From the NCBI RefSeq assembly GCF_029211265.1, contig NZ_JARGEL010000013.1, positions 124,001 to 188,000 on the forward strand: a DNA stretch of 64,000 bases, in the 5' to 3' direction. Shown here piece after piece: positions 57,377 through 64,000 of the stretch. Within the stretch, counting starts at the first letter, position 1. The number at the start of each line of letters is the position of its first letter. The position numbers and the translations under genes were made by a program. This DNA is from Extensimonas soli. GTDB taxonomy: Bacteria; Pseudomonadota; Gammaproteobacteria; Burkholderiales; Burkholderiaceae_C. The notes under the pieces were generated by a model. That model was not told the origin of the DNA. It was given only the letters and a program-made list of their open reading frames with translations, and did no database searches.

Positions 57377-57540
57377 TAGTGCAGTGTTTGATGCTTGATG
57401 CGACAAATAAAACCGATGGATTTTTGGTCTGGGCAAGGCGCAAACCGCAGCGATACTGGGTGGTATCGCGAGGATTTGCAACGCGGCCCGGGCCGAAAAG
57501 ACGCGGTTTTATGTCGCAGATAGCGTCGAACACTGCACTA
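57377..57540. mobile_element. 164-bp hairpin element between ligases 5 and 6
   Basis: Ends TAGTGCAGTGTT and AACACTGCACTA are perfect inverted repeats of 12 bp, and the next stretch (GCGACAAATAAAACCG / CGGTTTTATGTCGC) pairs with a 2-base gap. An inner GCGATACTGGGTGGTATCGC hairpin and GCAAACCGC / GCGAGGATTTGC arms mean nearly the whole element can fold on itself. No coding gene. It starts 5 bp after the ligase 5 stop. Confidence 0.88.
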
Positions 57541-57594
57541 TTGCGCCTTGGATGCGCTGCATCTGGGGCGTTTTTTTGAAAGGAAGTCCTTCCC

Positions 57595-59226
57595 ATGATT
57601 TTGCATTCGGCCGCGACCATAAAGCACTATGTTTCGCAAGGCTTTTGGGGGCACAAGACGTTGCTCGACCTGCTCGCCCAGCATGTCGCTGACGTGCCGC
57701 AGCGCCCCTGCGTCGTCGATACGCCCGACCGCGCCGAGCTGATAGGCACGCCCGCTACTTCGGTCACTTGGCAGCAGTTCGGTGCTGCGGTTGATGCGAT
57801 CGCGACGGAGCTGCTGCGCCAGGGGCTGCAAAAAGACGAAGTCGTGGTCGCGCAGCTGCCCAACGTGTGGGAGCTGATAGCACTGTATTTCGCCGTGGCG
57901 CGCGCTGGCGGCATTCTTTCGCCCATTGCGATGCAGTGGCGCGACTCTGAACTGCGCAACGTGGCCGAGGTCGGCCAGGCCAGGCGCTATATCGGGGTCA
58001 AGGACTTCAAAGGGTTCGACCACATCGCGATGGCGCAGCGTGTGGGCTACGAGACGCTGGCGCTCGAAGAGATCACCGCCATGGCTGCGCAGGCGCCCGA
58101 TCCGGCGCTGCTCGCCGGCGTCAAGCTCGATGCCAATGACATCTTCAGCCTGTGCTGGTCTTCGGGCACCGAGTCGCACGCCAAAGGCTGCCCCATGTCG
58201 CACAACAACTGGCTGTTCCAGATGCGGCTGATCCCCGAGGTGGTGGGCATCCAGGAGGGCGACCGCGTGCTCGCTCCCGCTCCCATGGTCAACATGACGG
58301 GGGCCGTGGCCTGGATGAGCTGGCTGGCCGGGCGTGGCACGCTGCTCTTGCACCACCCGATCAATGTCGAGCTGCTGATCCGTCAGATGCTCACGGAAAA
58401 TGTGCAGTTCACCATCCTGGTGCCTGCGATCCTGAACATGATCCTCAAGCTGCCGAACGTGGACAGCCTCGACCTGTCGTCGATCCGCTCGATCGCCACG
58501 GGCTCGGCGCCGCCGTCGCGTTGGGGCATGGAGGAGTTCAAGCGCCGCTGGAATATCGAAATTTGCCACCTCTGGGGGCAGACCGAAGGCCCGAACCTGA
58601 CCGCCGGGCCGCTCGACGTGCCCGACTTTGCCCAGCGCAGCGACCATTTCCCGTGGTGGGGCAAGCCCGGCATCCAGTGGCCGTCCAAAGTGCAAGGGAT
58701 ACAAGTCAAGCTGCTCGATGACGCCGATGTCGAATGCACGCAGCCGGGCCAGATCGGCGAGCTCGTCTATCGCGGGCCCAACGTGTTCCCGGGCTACTAC
58801 CGTCGCCCCGACCTCGCGCAAAACTCGTTCACGGCCGATGGCTTCTTTCGCACGGGCGACTACTTCATCGTGCGCGACGAGCGCCACGTGGGCTTTTTCG
58901 ACCGCAAGAAGGACATCATCATCCGCGGCGGCTTCAACATCAGCGCCGCCGAGGTCGAAAACCTCGTGCTCACGCACCCCGGCGTGCAAGAGGCCGCCGC
59001 GGTGGCCGTGCCCGACGAAATCATGGGCGAAAAGACCTGCATCTACGTCGTGCCCAAAGACAAGGCGCACCCGCCCACGCTCGAAGACATCGTCGCGCAC
59101 CTCAAGCAGATCGGCGTGGCTGTGTACAAATTGCCCGAGCGCATCGAATACACCGATGTGATCCCGCGCAACCCCGTGGGCAAGATTCTGAAGGCCCAGC
59201 TGCGCCAGCGCATCACCAAAGCATGA
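57595..59226 (+). CDS. Acyl-CoA synthetase (ligase 6), paralogue of ligase 5
   Basis: 543 aa. Same layout as ligase 5, including the start MILHSAATIKHYVSQGFWG. Seen: P-loop SSGTESHAK, which still fits the AMP-binding pattern, CHLWGQTEGPN, DGFFRTGDYFIV and catalytic Lys in NPVGKILKAQLRQ. Starts after GAAAGGAAGTCCTTCCC. Tandem duplication of ligase 5, now with its own spacing element upstream. Confidence 0.88.
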   Translation: MILHSAATIKHYVSQGFWGHKTLLDLLAQHVADVPQRPCVVDTPDRAELIGTPATSVTWQQFGAAVDAIATELLRQGLQKDEVVVAQLPNVWELIALYFAVARAGGILSPIAMQWRDSELRNVAEVGQARRYIGVKDFKGFDHIAMAQRVGYETLALEEITAMAAQAPDPALLAGVKLDANDIFSLCWSSGTESHAKGCPMSHNNWLFQMRLIPEVVGIQEGDRVLAPAPMVNMTGAVAWMSWLAGRGTLLLHHPINVELLIRQMLTENVQFTILVPAILNMILKLPNVDSLDLSSIRSIATGSAPPSRWGMEEFKRRWNIEICHLWGQTEGPNLTAGPLDVPDFAQRSDHFPWWGKPGIQWPSKVQGIQVKLLDDADVECTQPGQIGELVYRGPNVFPGYYRRPDLAQNSFTADGFFRTGDYFIVRDERHVGFFDRKKDIIIRGGFNISAAEVENLVLTHPGVQEAAAVAVPDEIMGEKTCIYVVPKDKAHPPTLEDIVAHLKQIGVAVYKLPERIEYTDVIPRNPVGKILKAQLRQRITKA

Positions 59227-59248
59227 ACCTCACCACCGAAAGGAATCC

Positions 59249-60445
59249 ATGACATCTTCCCCCTCTGCGAGCCGAAGTCTGCGCGGCAAGACGGCGGTCA
59301 TAGGCTGCGGCATCTCTGCCGTGGGCCGCGTGCCCGGCAAGAGCGCCCTGGCGCTCGCTGCCGATGCTGCCTACAAAGCCCTGGCCGATGCCGGCCTCAA
59401 AAAAACCGACATCGACGGTGTGCTCTCGAGCCACGCCTTTGCCTCGCCGTTCCACCGCTTCAGCGTCGCCATCAGCGAATACCTGGGCATACAGCCCACG
59501 TTCTCGAACACCTTGCAGGTTTCGGGCGCCACCGCGGCGACCATGTTCAACGTCGCTGCGGCGGCCATCCACGGCGGCCTGGCCGAGACGGTGCTCGTCG
59601 TCGGCGGCGACAGCCTGCTCACGGGCCTCTCGCCCGACCTCGCGCTGCGCTCCATGACCGAGAGCCGTGACCAGCAGTACGAAATGCCTTTCGGCATCCC
59701 CGTGGCCAACACCTTTGCGATGACGGCGCACCGCCATATGCGCGACTTCGGCACAACGGCCGAGCAGTTCGCGCAGGTGGCGGTGATCCAGCGCGAGCAT
59801 GCGCGCCGCACGCCCGGCGCGCAGATGACCGAGCCGCTCACGGTCGAAGACGTGCTCAACTCGGGCATGGTCACCACGCCCTACCACAAGCTCGACTGCT
59901 CGCTCATCTCCGACGGCGGCGCGGCTTTCATCGTGACTTCGGCCGAACGCGCCAAGGCGCTGGGCGTGGCCAAGCCGGTCTACATCCTCGGCGGCGGCGA
60001 GTGCTACACGCACGAGCACATTTTCCTCATGCCCTCGATCACGACCACCGGCGCCGTGCAGGCGAGTGCCAAGGCCTACGCGATGGCGGGCTACGGCCCC
60101 AAGGACATGGACGTGGCCGGTGTCTATGACTGCTTCACGGGCACGGTGATCATGATGCTCGAAGACCTGGGCTTTTGCCCCAAGGGCGAGGGCGGGCGCT
60201 TCGTCGAAGACCGGCAGATGACCTACGGCGGCGCGATTCCGTGCAATACGCACGGCGGGCTGCTGTCGTTCGCGCACTCGGGCATGCCCGGTGCCTTGTT
60301 CCATTTTTACGAGGTGATTCACCAGCTGCGCGGGCAATGCGGCGAGCGCCAGGTGCAGGGCGCGGAGCTCGGCCTGGTGCACAGCCTGGGCGCCGGGTTT
60401 GCCACCCAGGCCACGACCATCTTCGGCACGGAGGCCACACTGTGA
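59249..60445 (+). CDS. Thiolase-fold protein without nucleophile Cys; candidate aldolase subunit
   Basis: 398 aa. Seen: thiolase-like N-terminal domain with LQVSGATAATMFN, where a classical thiolase has the active-site Cys before SG (here Val91); later MAGYGPKDMDVAGVYDCFTG and NTHGGLLSFAHSGMPGALFH. Such proteins paired with DUF35 partners include Ltp2 (retro-aldol cleavage of steroid side chains) and the BbsB subunit in benzylsuccinate breakdown. Its stop overlaps the GTG start of the DUF35 gene, so a complex is likely. The reaction is inferred, not shown. Confidence 0.83.
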   Translation: MTSSPSASRSLRGKTAVIGCGISAVGRVPGKSALALAADAAYKALADAGLKKTDIDGVLSSHAFASPFHRFSVAISEYLGIQPTFSNTLQVSGATAATMFNVAAAAIHGGLAETVLVVGGDSLLTGLSPDLALRSMTESRDQQYEMPFGIPVANTFAMTAHRHMRDFGTTAEQFAQVAVIQREHARRTPGAQMTEPLTVEDVLNSGMVTTPYHKLDCSLISDGGAAFIVTSAERAKALGVAKPVYILGGGECYTHEHIFLMPSITTTGAVQASAKAYAMAGYGPKDMDVAGVYDCFTGTVIMMLEDLGFCPKGEGGRFVEDRQMTYGGAIPCNTHGGLLSFAHSGMPGALFHFYEVIHQLRGQCGERQVQGAELGLVHSLGAGFATQATTIFGTEATL

Positions 60446-60867
60446 TCAATCCCAAAGAAGCCCACATCAAGCCGCTGCCCATGCCCGATGCCGATTCCGA
60501 GGCGTATTGGCGCGGTATTCGAGAAGGCAAACTGCTGCTGCAGCATTGCAAGCAATGTGGCCACGTGCAGTTTTACCAGCAGGCCATCTGCCGTGAGTGC
60601 GGCAGCGAGCACTTGGAGCATCGCCCTGCGAGCGGGCGCGGCACCGTGCATTCGTTCAGCGTGGTGTACCGCGCGCCCGGCCCGGCCTTCAAGCACGACA
60701 CGCCTTACGCCGTACTGCTGGTCGAGCTCGCAGAGGGACCGCGCATGATCAGCTCCTTCGTCGGCGACGACCCGCTCGCCGTGACTTTCGACATGCCGGT
60801 CGAACTGGTGTGCGAGCCCGTGGGCGATACGGGCGTGGTGCTGCCGCGCTTTCGCGCGGCGCGGTAA
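60442..60867 (+). CDS. DUF35 zinc-ribbon/OB-fold partner of the thiolase-like protein
   Basis: 141 aa from a GTG that overlaps the upstream stop (GTGA). Seen: an N-terminal helix, rubredoxin-like zinc ribbon CKQCG-x9-CRECG (cysteines 36, 39, 50, 53), then an OB-fold half ending in EPVGDTGVVLPRF. DUF35 proteins bind thiolase-like enzymes and complete an acyl-CoA binding site. Last plus-strand gene of the island. Confidence 0.87.
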   Translation: MINPKEAHIKPLPMPDADSEAYWRGIREGKLLLQHCKQCGHVQFYQQAICRECGSEHLEHRPASGRGTVHSFSVVYRAPGPAFKHDTPYAVLLVELAEGPRMISSFVGDDPLAVTFDMPVELVCEPVGDTGVVLPRFRAAR

Positions 60868-60891
60868 CAGCGAAACTTGGTTTACCCACAA

Positions 60892-60918
60892 AAAAAGCGC
60901 CGTATGTCGGCGCTTTTT
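60892..60918. terminator. Bidirectional terminator at the end of the catabolic island
   Basis: AAAAAGCGCCG / CGGCGCTTTTT perfect 11-bp stem with a 5-base loop, between the convergent DUF35 and trhP genes. Confidence 0.92.
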
Positions 60919-60931
60919 GCTGCGGGGGACT

Positions 60932-62320
60932 TTATGCAGACTCGAGCACGCGCGCGAGCAAGGCGCCCTCGGCGGGTCCTTCGAGCGGAATGCGCACGCG
61001 CACCGGGCTGCCCTGGGCGCATTGCACGGGCTGGCCCTCGAGGTTAACCATCTGCGTCAGGCGCAGCAGGCGGTTGCCGCTCGGGTGGATGACTTCGAGC
61101 AGGTCGCCCACGTCGAAGCGGTTTTTCGTTTCCACCTCGGCCCAGCCATCGCCCACGGCGCGCACCTCGGCGACGAACTGGCTGCGCCGCGCCGTGGAGT
61201 GGCCTGTTTCATAGTTCTGGTAGTCGTGCATGGGGCGGCGCTCCAAAAAGCCGCTCGTGTAGCCGCGGTTGGCCAGGCCCTCGAGTTCGGTGATCAGCGT
61301 CGGGTCGAACGGCCGCCCGGCCACGGCGTCGTCGATCGCGCGGCGATACACCTGCGCCGTGCGCGCGACGTAGTACAGGCTCTTGGTGCGGCCCTCGATC
61401 TTGAGCGAGTCCACGCCGATTTCCACCAGCCGCTGCACGTGTTCGACGGCGCGCAAGTCCTTGCTGTTCATGATGTAGGTGCCGTGCTCGTCCTCCATGA
61501 TGGGCATGAGCTGGCCGGGGCGCTCTTTTTCTTCGAGCAGATAGACCTGGTCGGCGAGCGGATGGCGTGCGCTGCCGCCGCAGGCCGCAAACGTGGCCTG
61601 CGCCTCTTCCTGCGCCTGGTTGAAGCTGAAGTCGGCTTCCATGGGCTGGGCGATGGGCTCGCCGGTGTTGGGGTCGAGCGCGGCGGGGCGCGTCTGGTAA
61701 TTCCAGCGGCAGGCGTTGGTGCAGGTGCCCTGGTTCGGGTCACGCCGGTTGAAGTAGCCCGAGAGCAGGCAGCGGCCCGAATAGGCGATGCACAGCGCGC
61801 CGTGCACGAACACTTCGAGCTCGATGTCGGGGCATTCGTCGCGGATTTTGGCGACTTCGTCGAGGCTCAGCTCGCGCGAGAGGATGATGCGTGCGATGCC
61901 CACCTTCTGCCAGAACTTCACGGCCGCGTAGTTCATGGTGTTGGCTTGCACCGAGAGGTGGATGGGCACCTCGGGCCAGCCGCCGTGCTCCATTTTTTCG
62001 AGCACGAGCATGATCAAGCCAGGGTCGGCCATGATGAGCGCGTCGGGGCGCAACGCGATCACGGGCTCGATGTCGCGCAGGTAGGTGCGCACCTTGTCGT
62101 TGTGTGGCAGCAGGTTGCTCGTGACGAAGAATTTTTTGCCGCGCGCGTGCGCCTCGGCAATGCCTTGTGCGATTTGCTCGAGGCGGAATTCGTTGTTGCG
62201 CGCACGCAGGCTGTAGCGCGGCTGGCCGGCATACACGGCGTCGGCGCCAAAGTCGTAGGCCGCGCGCATTTTGTCGAGCGAGCCGGCGGGCAGCAGCAGT
62301 TCGGGGCTTCGGAGGGTCAT
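60932..62320 (-). CDS. trhP: tRNA hydroxylation protein TrhP (YegQ, U32 peptidase family)
   Basis: 462 aa. In E. coli the family member TrhP is needed for prephenate-dependent 5-hydroxylation of U34 in tRNAs. Seen: start MTLRSPELLLPAGSLDKMRA, GADAVYAGQPRYSLRARNNEF, EVFVHGALCIAYSGRCLLSG and the following TCTNACRW cysteine cluster, then LKIEGRTKSLYYVA, and the C-terminal beta-barrel extension that distinguishes this subgroup. Length typical of TrhP. Start lies in front of the tolA stop by 70 bp. Confidence 0.9.
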   Translation of the reverse strand: MTLRSPELLLPAGSLDKMRAAYDFGADAVYAGQPRYSLRARNNEFRLEQIAQGIAEAHARGKKFFVTSNLLPHNDKVRTYLRDIEPVIALRPDALIMADPGLIMLVLEKMEHGGWPEVPIHLSVQANTMNYAAVKFWQKVGIARIILSRELSLDEVAKIRDECPDIELEVFVHGALCIAYSGRCLLSGYFNRRDPNQGTCTNACRWNYQTRPAALDPNTGEPIAQPMEADFSFNQAQEEAQATFAACGGSARHPLADQVYLLEEKERPGQLMPIMEDEHGTYIMNSKDLRAVEHVQRLVEIGVDSLKIEGRTKSLYYVARTAQVYRRAIDDAVAGRPFDPTLITELEGLANRGYTSGFLERRPMHDYQNYETGHSTARRSQFVAEVRAVGDGWAEVETKNRFDVGDLLEVIHPSGNRLLRLTQMVNLEGQPVQCAQGSPVRVRIPLEGPAEGALLARVLESA

Positions 62321-62390
62321 GGGGCGATTGTCCCAAACATCGGGAAAACGAGCGAAAAACCCATGCAGCGGCAGGGCCAGGCGGGTGCGC

Positions 62391-63344
62391 TCAGTCTTTG
62401 GGCCGGAACACGATCACGAGCGACGAGGGCACGCGGCCGTCGATGTCGCGCGGCAGCGTTTCGGTCTTTTGCAGCGCGCGCAGCACGGCATCGTCCCAGG
62501 CCTTGTTGCCGCTGGACTGCAGCAGGCGCGTGCCGACGATGGTGCCGTCGGGCGCGGTGCGCACCTCGACCTCGGCGCGCGGGTTGCCGACGACCTCGTC
62601 GGGATAGACGATGTTGGGCCTGACCTTGGCCACCACCTTGCCGGCATAGCTGCTCGACGGCCCCGACGGCCCGGCGCTGCGCAGGTCTTTGCCCGTGGCG
62701 TTGGCGTCACCGGTGGCGCCGGCCAGGCTTTGCATGCGGCGCAGGTTTTCCTGGCGCTGCGCTTCGAGCTGGCGCGTCTGCGCTTCGGCCTTGCGCTTGT
62801 CTTCGGCCTGTTTTTTCTGCTGTGCGAGCCTTTCCTGCGCGGCTTTGTCGCGTTCGGCTTTCTCGCGCTCTGCCTTGGCGCGCGCGGCCTTTTCCTGCGC
62901 CGCTTTTTCCTGCGCGGCTTTTGCTTTTTCTTTTTGCTCGCGTTCCTTTTGTTCGCGTGCGCGCTTTTCCTCGCGGGCCCGCTCCAGCGCCTGCTGGCGG
63001 GCCTGTTCCTCGCGCATTTTCTGGCGTTCCAGGGCGATGTCGGCATCGCGCGGGTCGGGCGCAGCCGTGCGGATGGGCGGCTGCGGCGTGGGTACGCGTG
63101 GTGCCGGCTCTGGCGCCGGTGGGGGTGCGGGCGGGGGCGGCGCCATGCGCGGCGCCGCCTGCTGCGGCAGCGCGGACCAGAGCTCGGCCTGCACGACGGC
63201 CTGTTCGCTGCTCGCCTTCCAGCGCACGCCCCAGGCCAGCGCGGCGAGCAGCAAACCATGCGCGAGCAGCGACAGCAGGGTGGCCGGCCCCCGTCCGGGC
63301 GCGGGCGGCGGCGCCAGGGGCTCGCGATGCAGGGATGAGGTCAT
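62391..63344 (-). CDS. tolA: Cell-envelope integrity protein TolA
   Basis: 317 aa. Connects TolQR in the inner membrane to Pal/TolB at the outer membrane during division. Seen: one N-terminal transmembrane segment (about 22-42), a Pro-rich hinge, a long helical region rich in Ala, Lys, Glu, Arg and Gln (about 105-205), and a compact C-terminal domain (SSSYAGKVVAKVRPNIVYPD) that contacts TolB/Pal and colicins. Domain order is typical of TolA. It is 29 bp after tolR on the same strand. Confidence 0.93.
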   Translation of the reverse strand: MTSSLHREPLAPPPAPGRGPATLLSLLAHGLLLAALAWGVRWKASSEQAVVQAELWSALPQQAAPRMAPPPPAPPPAPEPAPRVPTPQPPIRTAAPDPRDADIALERQKMREEQARQQALERAREEKRAREQKEREQKEKAKAAQEKAAQEKAARAKAEREKAERDKAAQERLAQQKKQAEDKRKAEAQTRQLEAQRQENLRRMQSLAGATGDANATGKDLRSAGPSGPSSSYAGKVVAKVRPNIVYPDEVVGNPRAEVEVRTAPDGTIVGTRLLQSSGNKAWDDAVLRALQKTETLPRDIDGRVPSSLVIVFRPKD

Positions 63345-63373
63345 GGCGTGGGGGAGGGGCGGGGCCGGGGGCT

Positions 63374-63802
63374 TCAGCCGCCTCCCTGGGTGACCGACAG
63401 GCCCACGCGCTGCACGCCGGCTTTTTGCAATGCGCCCATGGCCTTGACCACGGTTTCGTAGGTCACGCTCTTGTCGGCCGCGATGATGACGGCGGCTTGA
63501 TCGTCCGCCTGGCCTTGCTGCCAGCGCAGCGCGGCCTCGGCGGCTTCTTTTTCGCTCACGCTGCGGCTGCTGCCGTCAGCCTTGAACTGCAGGCGGCCGT
63601 CCTTGGCGATGAGCACGGTGGCGTATTTGACCGGCTGGCGGTTGGCCTTGCCGACCTTGGGCACATTGATGGTGCCGGGCGTGAGCATGGGCGCCGTGAC
63701 CATGAAAATGATGAGCAGCACCAGCATGACGTCGATGAAGGGCACCATGTTGATTTCATTGATGGTGCGGCGGCCGCGGCCGCGCGAAGCCAGAGCGGGC
63801 AT
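63374..63802 (-). CDS. tolR: TolR (ExbD/TolR family) proton-channel subunit
   Basis: 142 aa. With TolQ it converts the proton gradient to force on TolA. Seen: short cytoplasmic N-terminus, one membrane helix with the conserved proton-path Asp in MVPFIDVMLVLLIIF, and a periplasmic C-terminal domain ending in VQRVGLSVTQGGG. Follows tolQ by 28 bp. Confidence 0.95.
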   Translation of the reverse strand: MPALASRGRGRRTINEINMVPFIDVMLVLLIIFMVTAPMLTPGTINVPKVGKANRQPVKYATVLIAKDGRLQFKADGSSRSVSEKEAAEAALRWQQGQADDQAAVIIAADKSVTYETVVKAMGALQKAGVQRVGLSVTQGGG

Positions 63803-63830
63803 CGGTGGTTCCTTGGCGTTTGGGTTGGTT

Positions 63831-64000
63831 TCAGCGGCCCGACGCCGAGGTGGCGGCGCTGGGTGCGGGCGCGCCCAGGTTGCGCTGCAGGATGTTGGAG
63901 AACTCTTCGATGAAGGTCTCTTGCTGGAGGGTCACGCGGTCGATGTCGTGTGCAAAGCGGTTGTAGGCGAGCACTGCCGGAATGGCGGCGAAAAGGCCTA
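63831..64000 (-). CDS. tolQ: TolQ, C-terminal fragment cut by the window end
   Basis: Only the last 55 codons are in the window, reading GLFAAIPAVLAYNRFAHDID, then QETFIEEFSNILQRNL and an Ala/Ser-rich tail. This is the end of the third membrane helix and cytoplasmic tail of TolQ. The gene continues beyond position 64000. Confidence 0.9.
   Translation of the reverse strand, partial: GLFAAIPAVLAYNRFAHDIDRVTLQQETFIEEFSNILQRNLGAPAPSAATSASGR

Overview
This 64-kb window looks like chromosomal DNA of a GC-rich betaproteobacterium of the Comamonadaceae (order Burkholderiales, relatives of Acidovorax, Delftia and Comamonas). The gene order, protein sequences and small dispersed palindromes of the type CTCTAGCGCT...AAGCGCTGGCAGCTA all suggest this. 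No rRNA, tRNA or CRISPR array was seen.

Layout. (1) 0.06-7.7 kb, minus strand: priA, hemE, queA, pfkB and an HD-GYP gene. A 581-bp priA leader carries two DnaA-box repeats. (2) 7.8-13.1 kb, plus: recG, a NERD-nuclease/UvrD-type helicase and oxyR, then a YdhR-like gene and a 2-hydroxyacid dehydrogenase on the minus strand and an RlmL-like rRNA methyltransferase on the plus strand. (3) 16.2-21.6 kb: a broken molybdopterin-binding gene, then the nitrogen-control cluster glnA, small secreted protein, glnL, glnG, with two NtrC-type sites and a sigma-54 promoter before glnA. (4) 21.7-27.4 kb, minus: phospholipase D family protein, xthA, folA, EamA transporter, rmuC. (5) 27.5-30.1 kb, minus: visibly AT-richer accessory DNA with a small membrane protein and a tightly overlapping three-gene operon of unknown function (coiled coil; possible nuclease fold with membrane segment; double zinc ribbon). 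(6) 30.2-37.2 kb: thyA, parC, paiB, a HEPN/MNT toxin-antitoxin pair whose toxin is split by a mobile repeat, and parE. (7) 37.4-60.9 kb: a large CoA-thioester catabolic island. (8) 60.9-64.0 kb, minus: trhP and the tolQ-tolR-tolA genes, tolQ being cut by the window end.

The catabolic island holds an alpha-methylacyl-CoA racemase, SCP2-type thiolase, two MaoC hot-dog proteins (one catalytic, one degenerate), a short-chain dehydrogenase, a biotin-dependent acyl-CoA carboxylase of the methylcrotonyl/geranyl-CoA type, two crotonase-family proteins (one of LiuC type), six acyl-CoA synthetases (two tandem-paralogue pairs plus two singles), a nitroreductase-like flavoprotein, and a thiolase-like protein without the usual cysteine translationally coupled to a DUF35 zinc-ribbon/OB protein. 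Racemase, hydratase, dehydrogenase and SCP2-thiolase mirror peroxisomal oxidation of 2-methyl-branched acids. Carboxylase plus LiuC-like hydratase mirror the leucine/acyclic-terpene route that removes 3-methyl branches. Together they suggest breakdown of an isoprenoid-like or other branched acid. No acyl-CoA dehydrogenase, HMG-CoA-lyase-type gene or regulator is present in the window.

The second theme is small mobile repeats entering genes. A 163-169-bp palindromic element has three full copies: one in frame inside pfkB, one intergenic, one splitting the HEPN toxin. A shrunken relic lies in frame inside recG. A second, short palindrome family sits between genes, supplies the stop codon of folA, and appears to be read as protein inside priA and recG. 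A third 164-bp palindrome separates two paralogous CoA-ligase genes.
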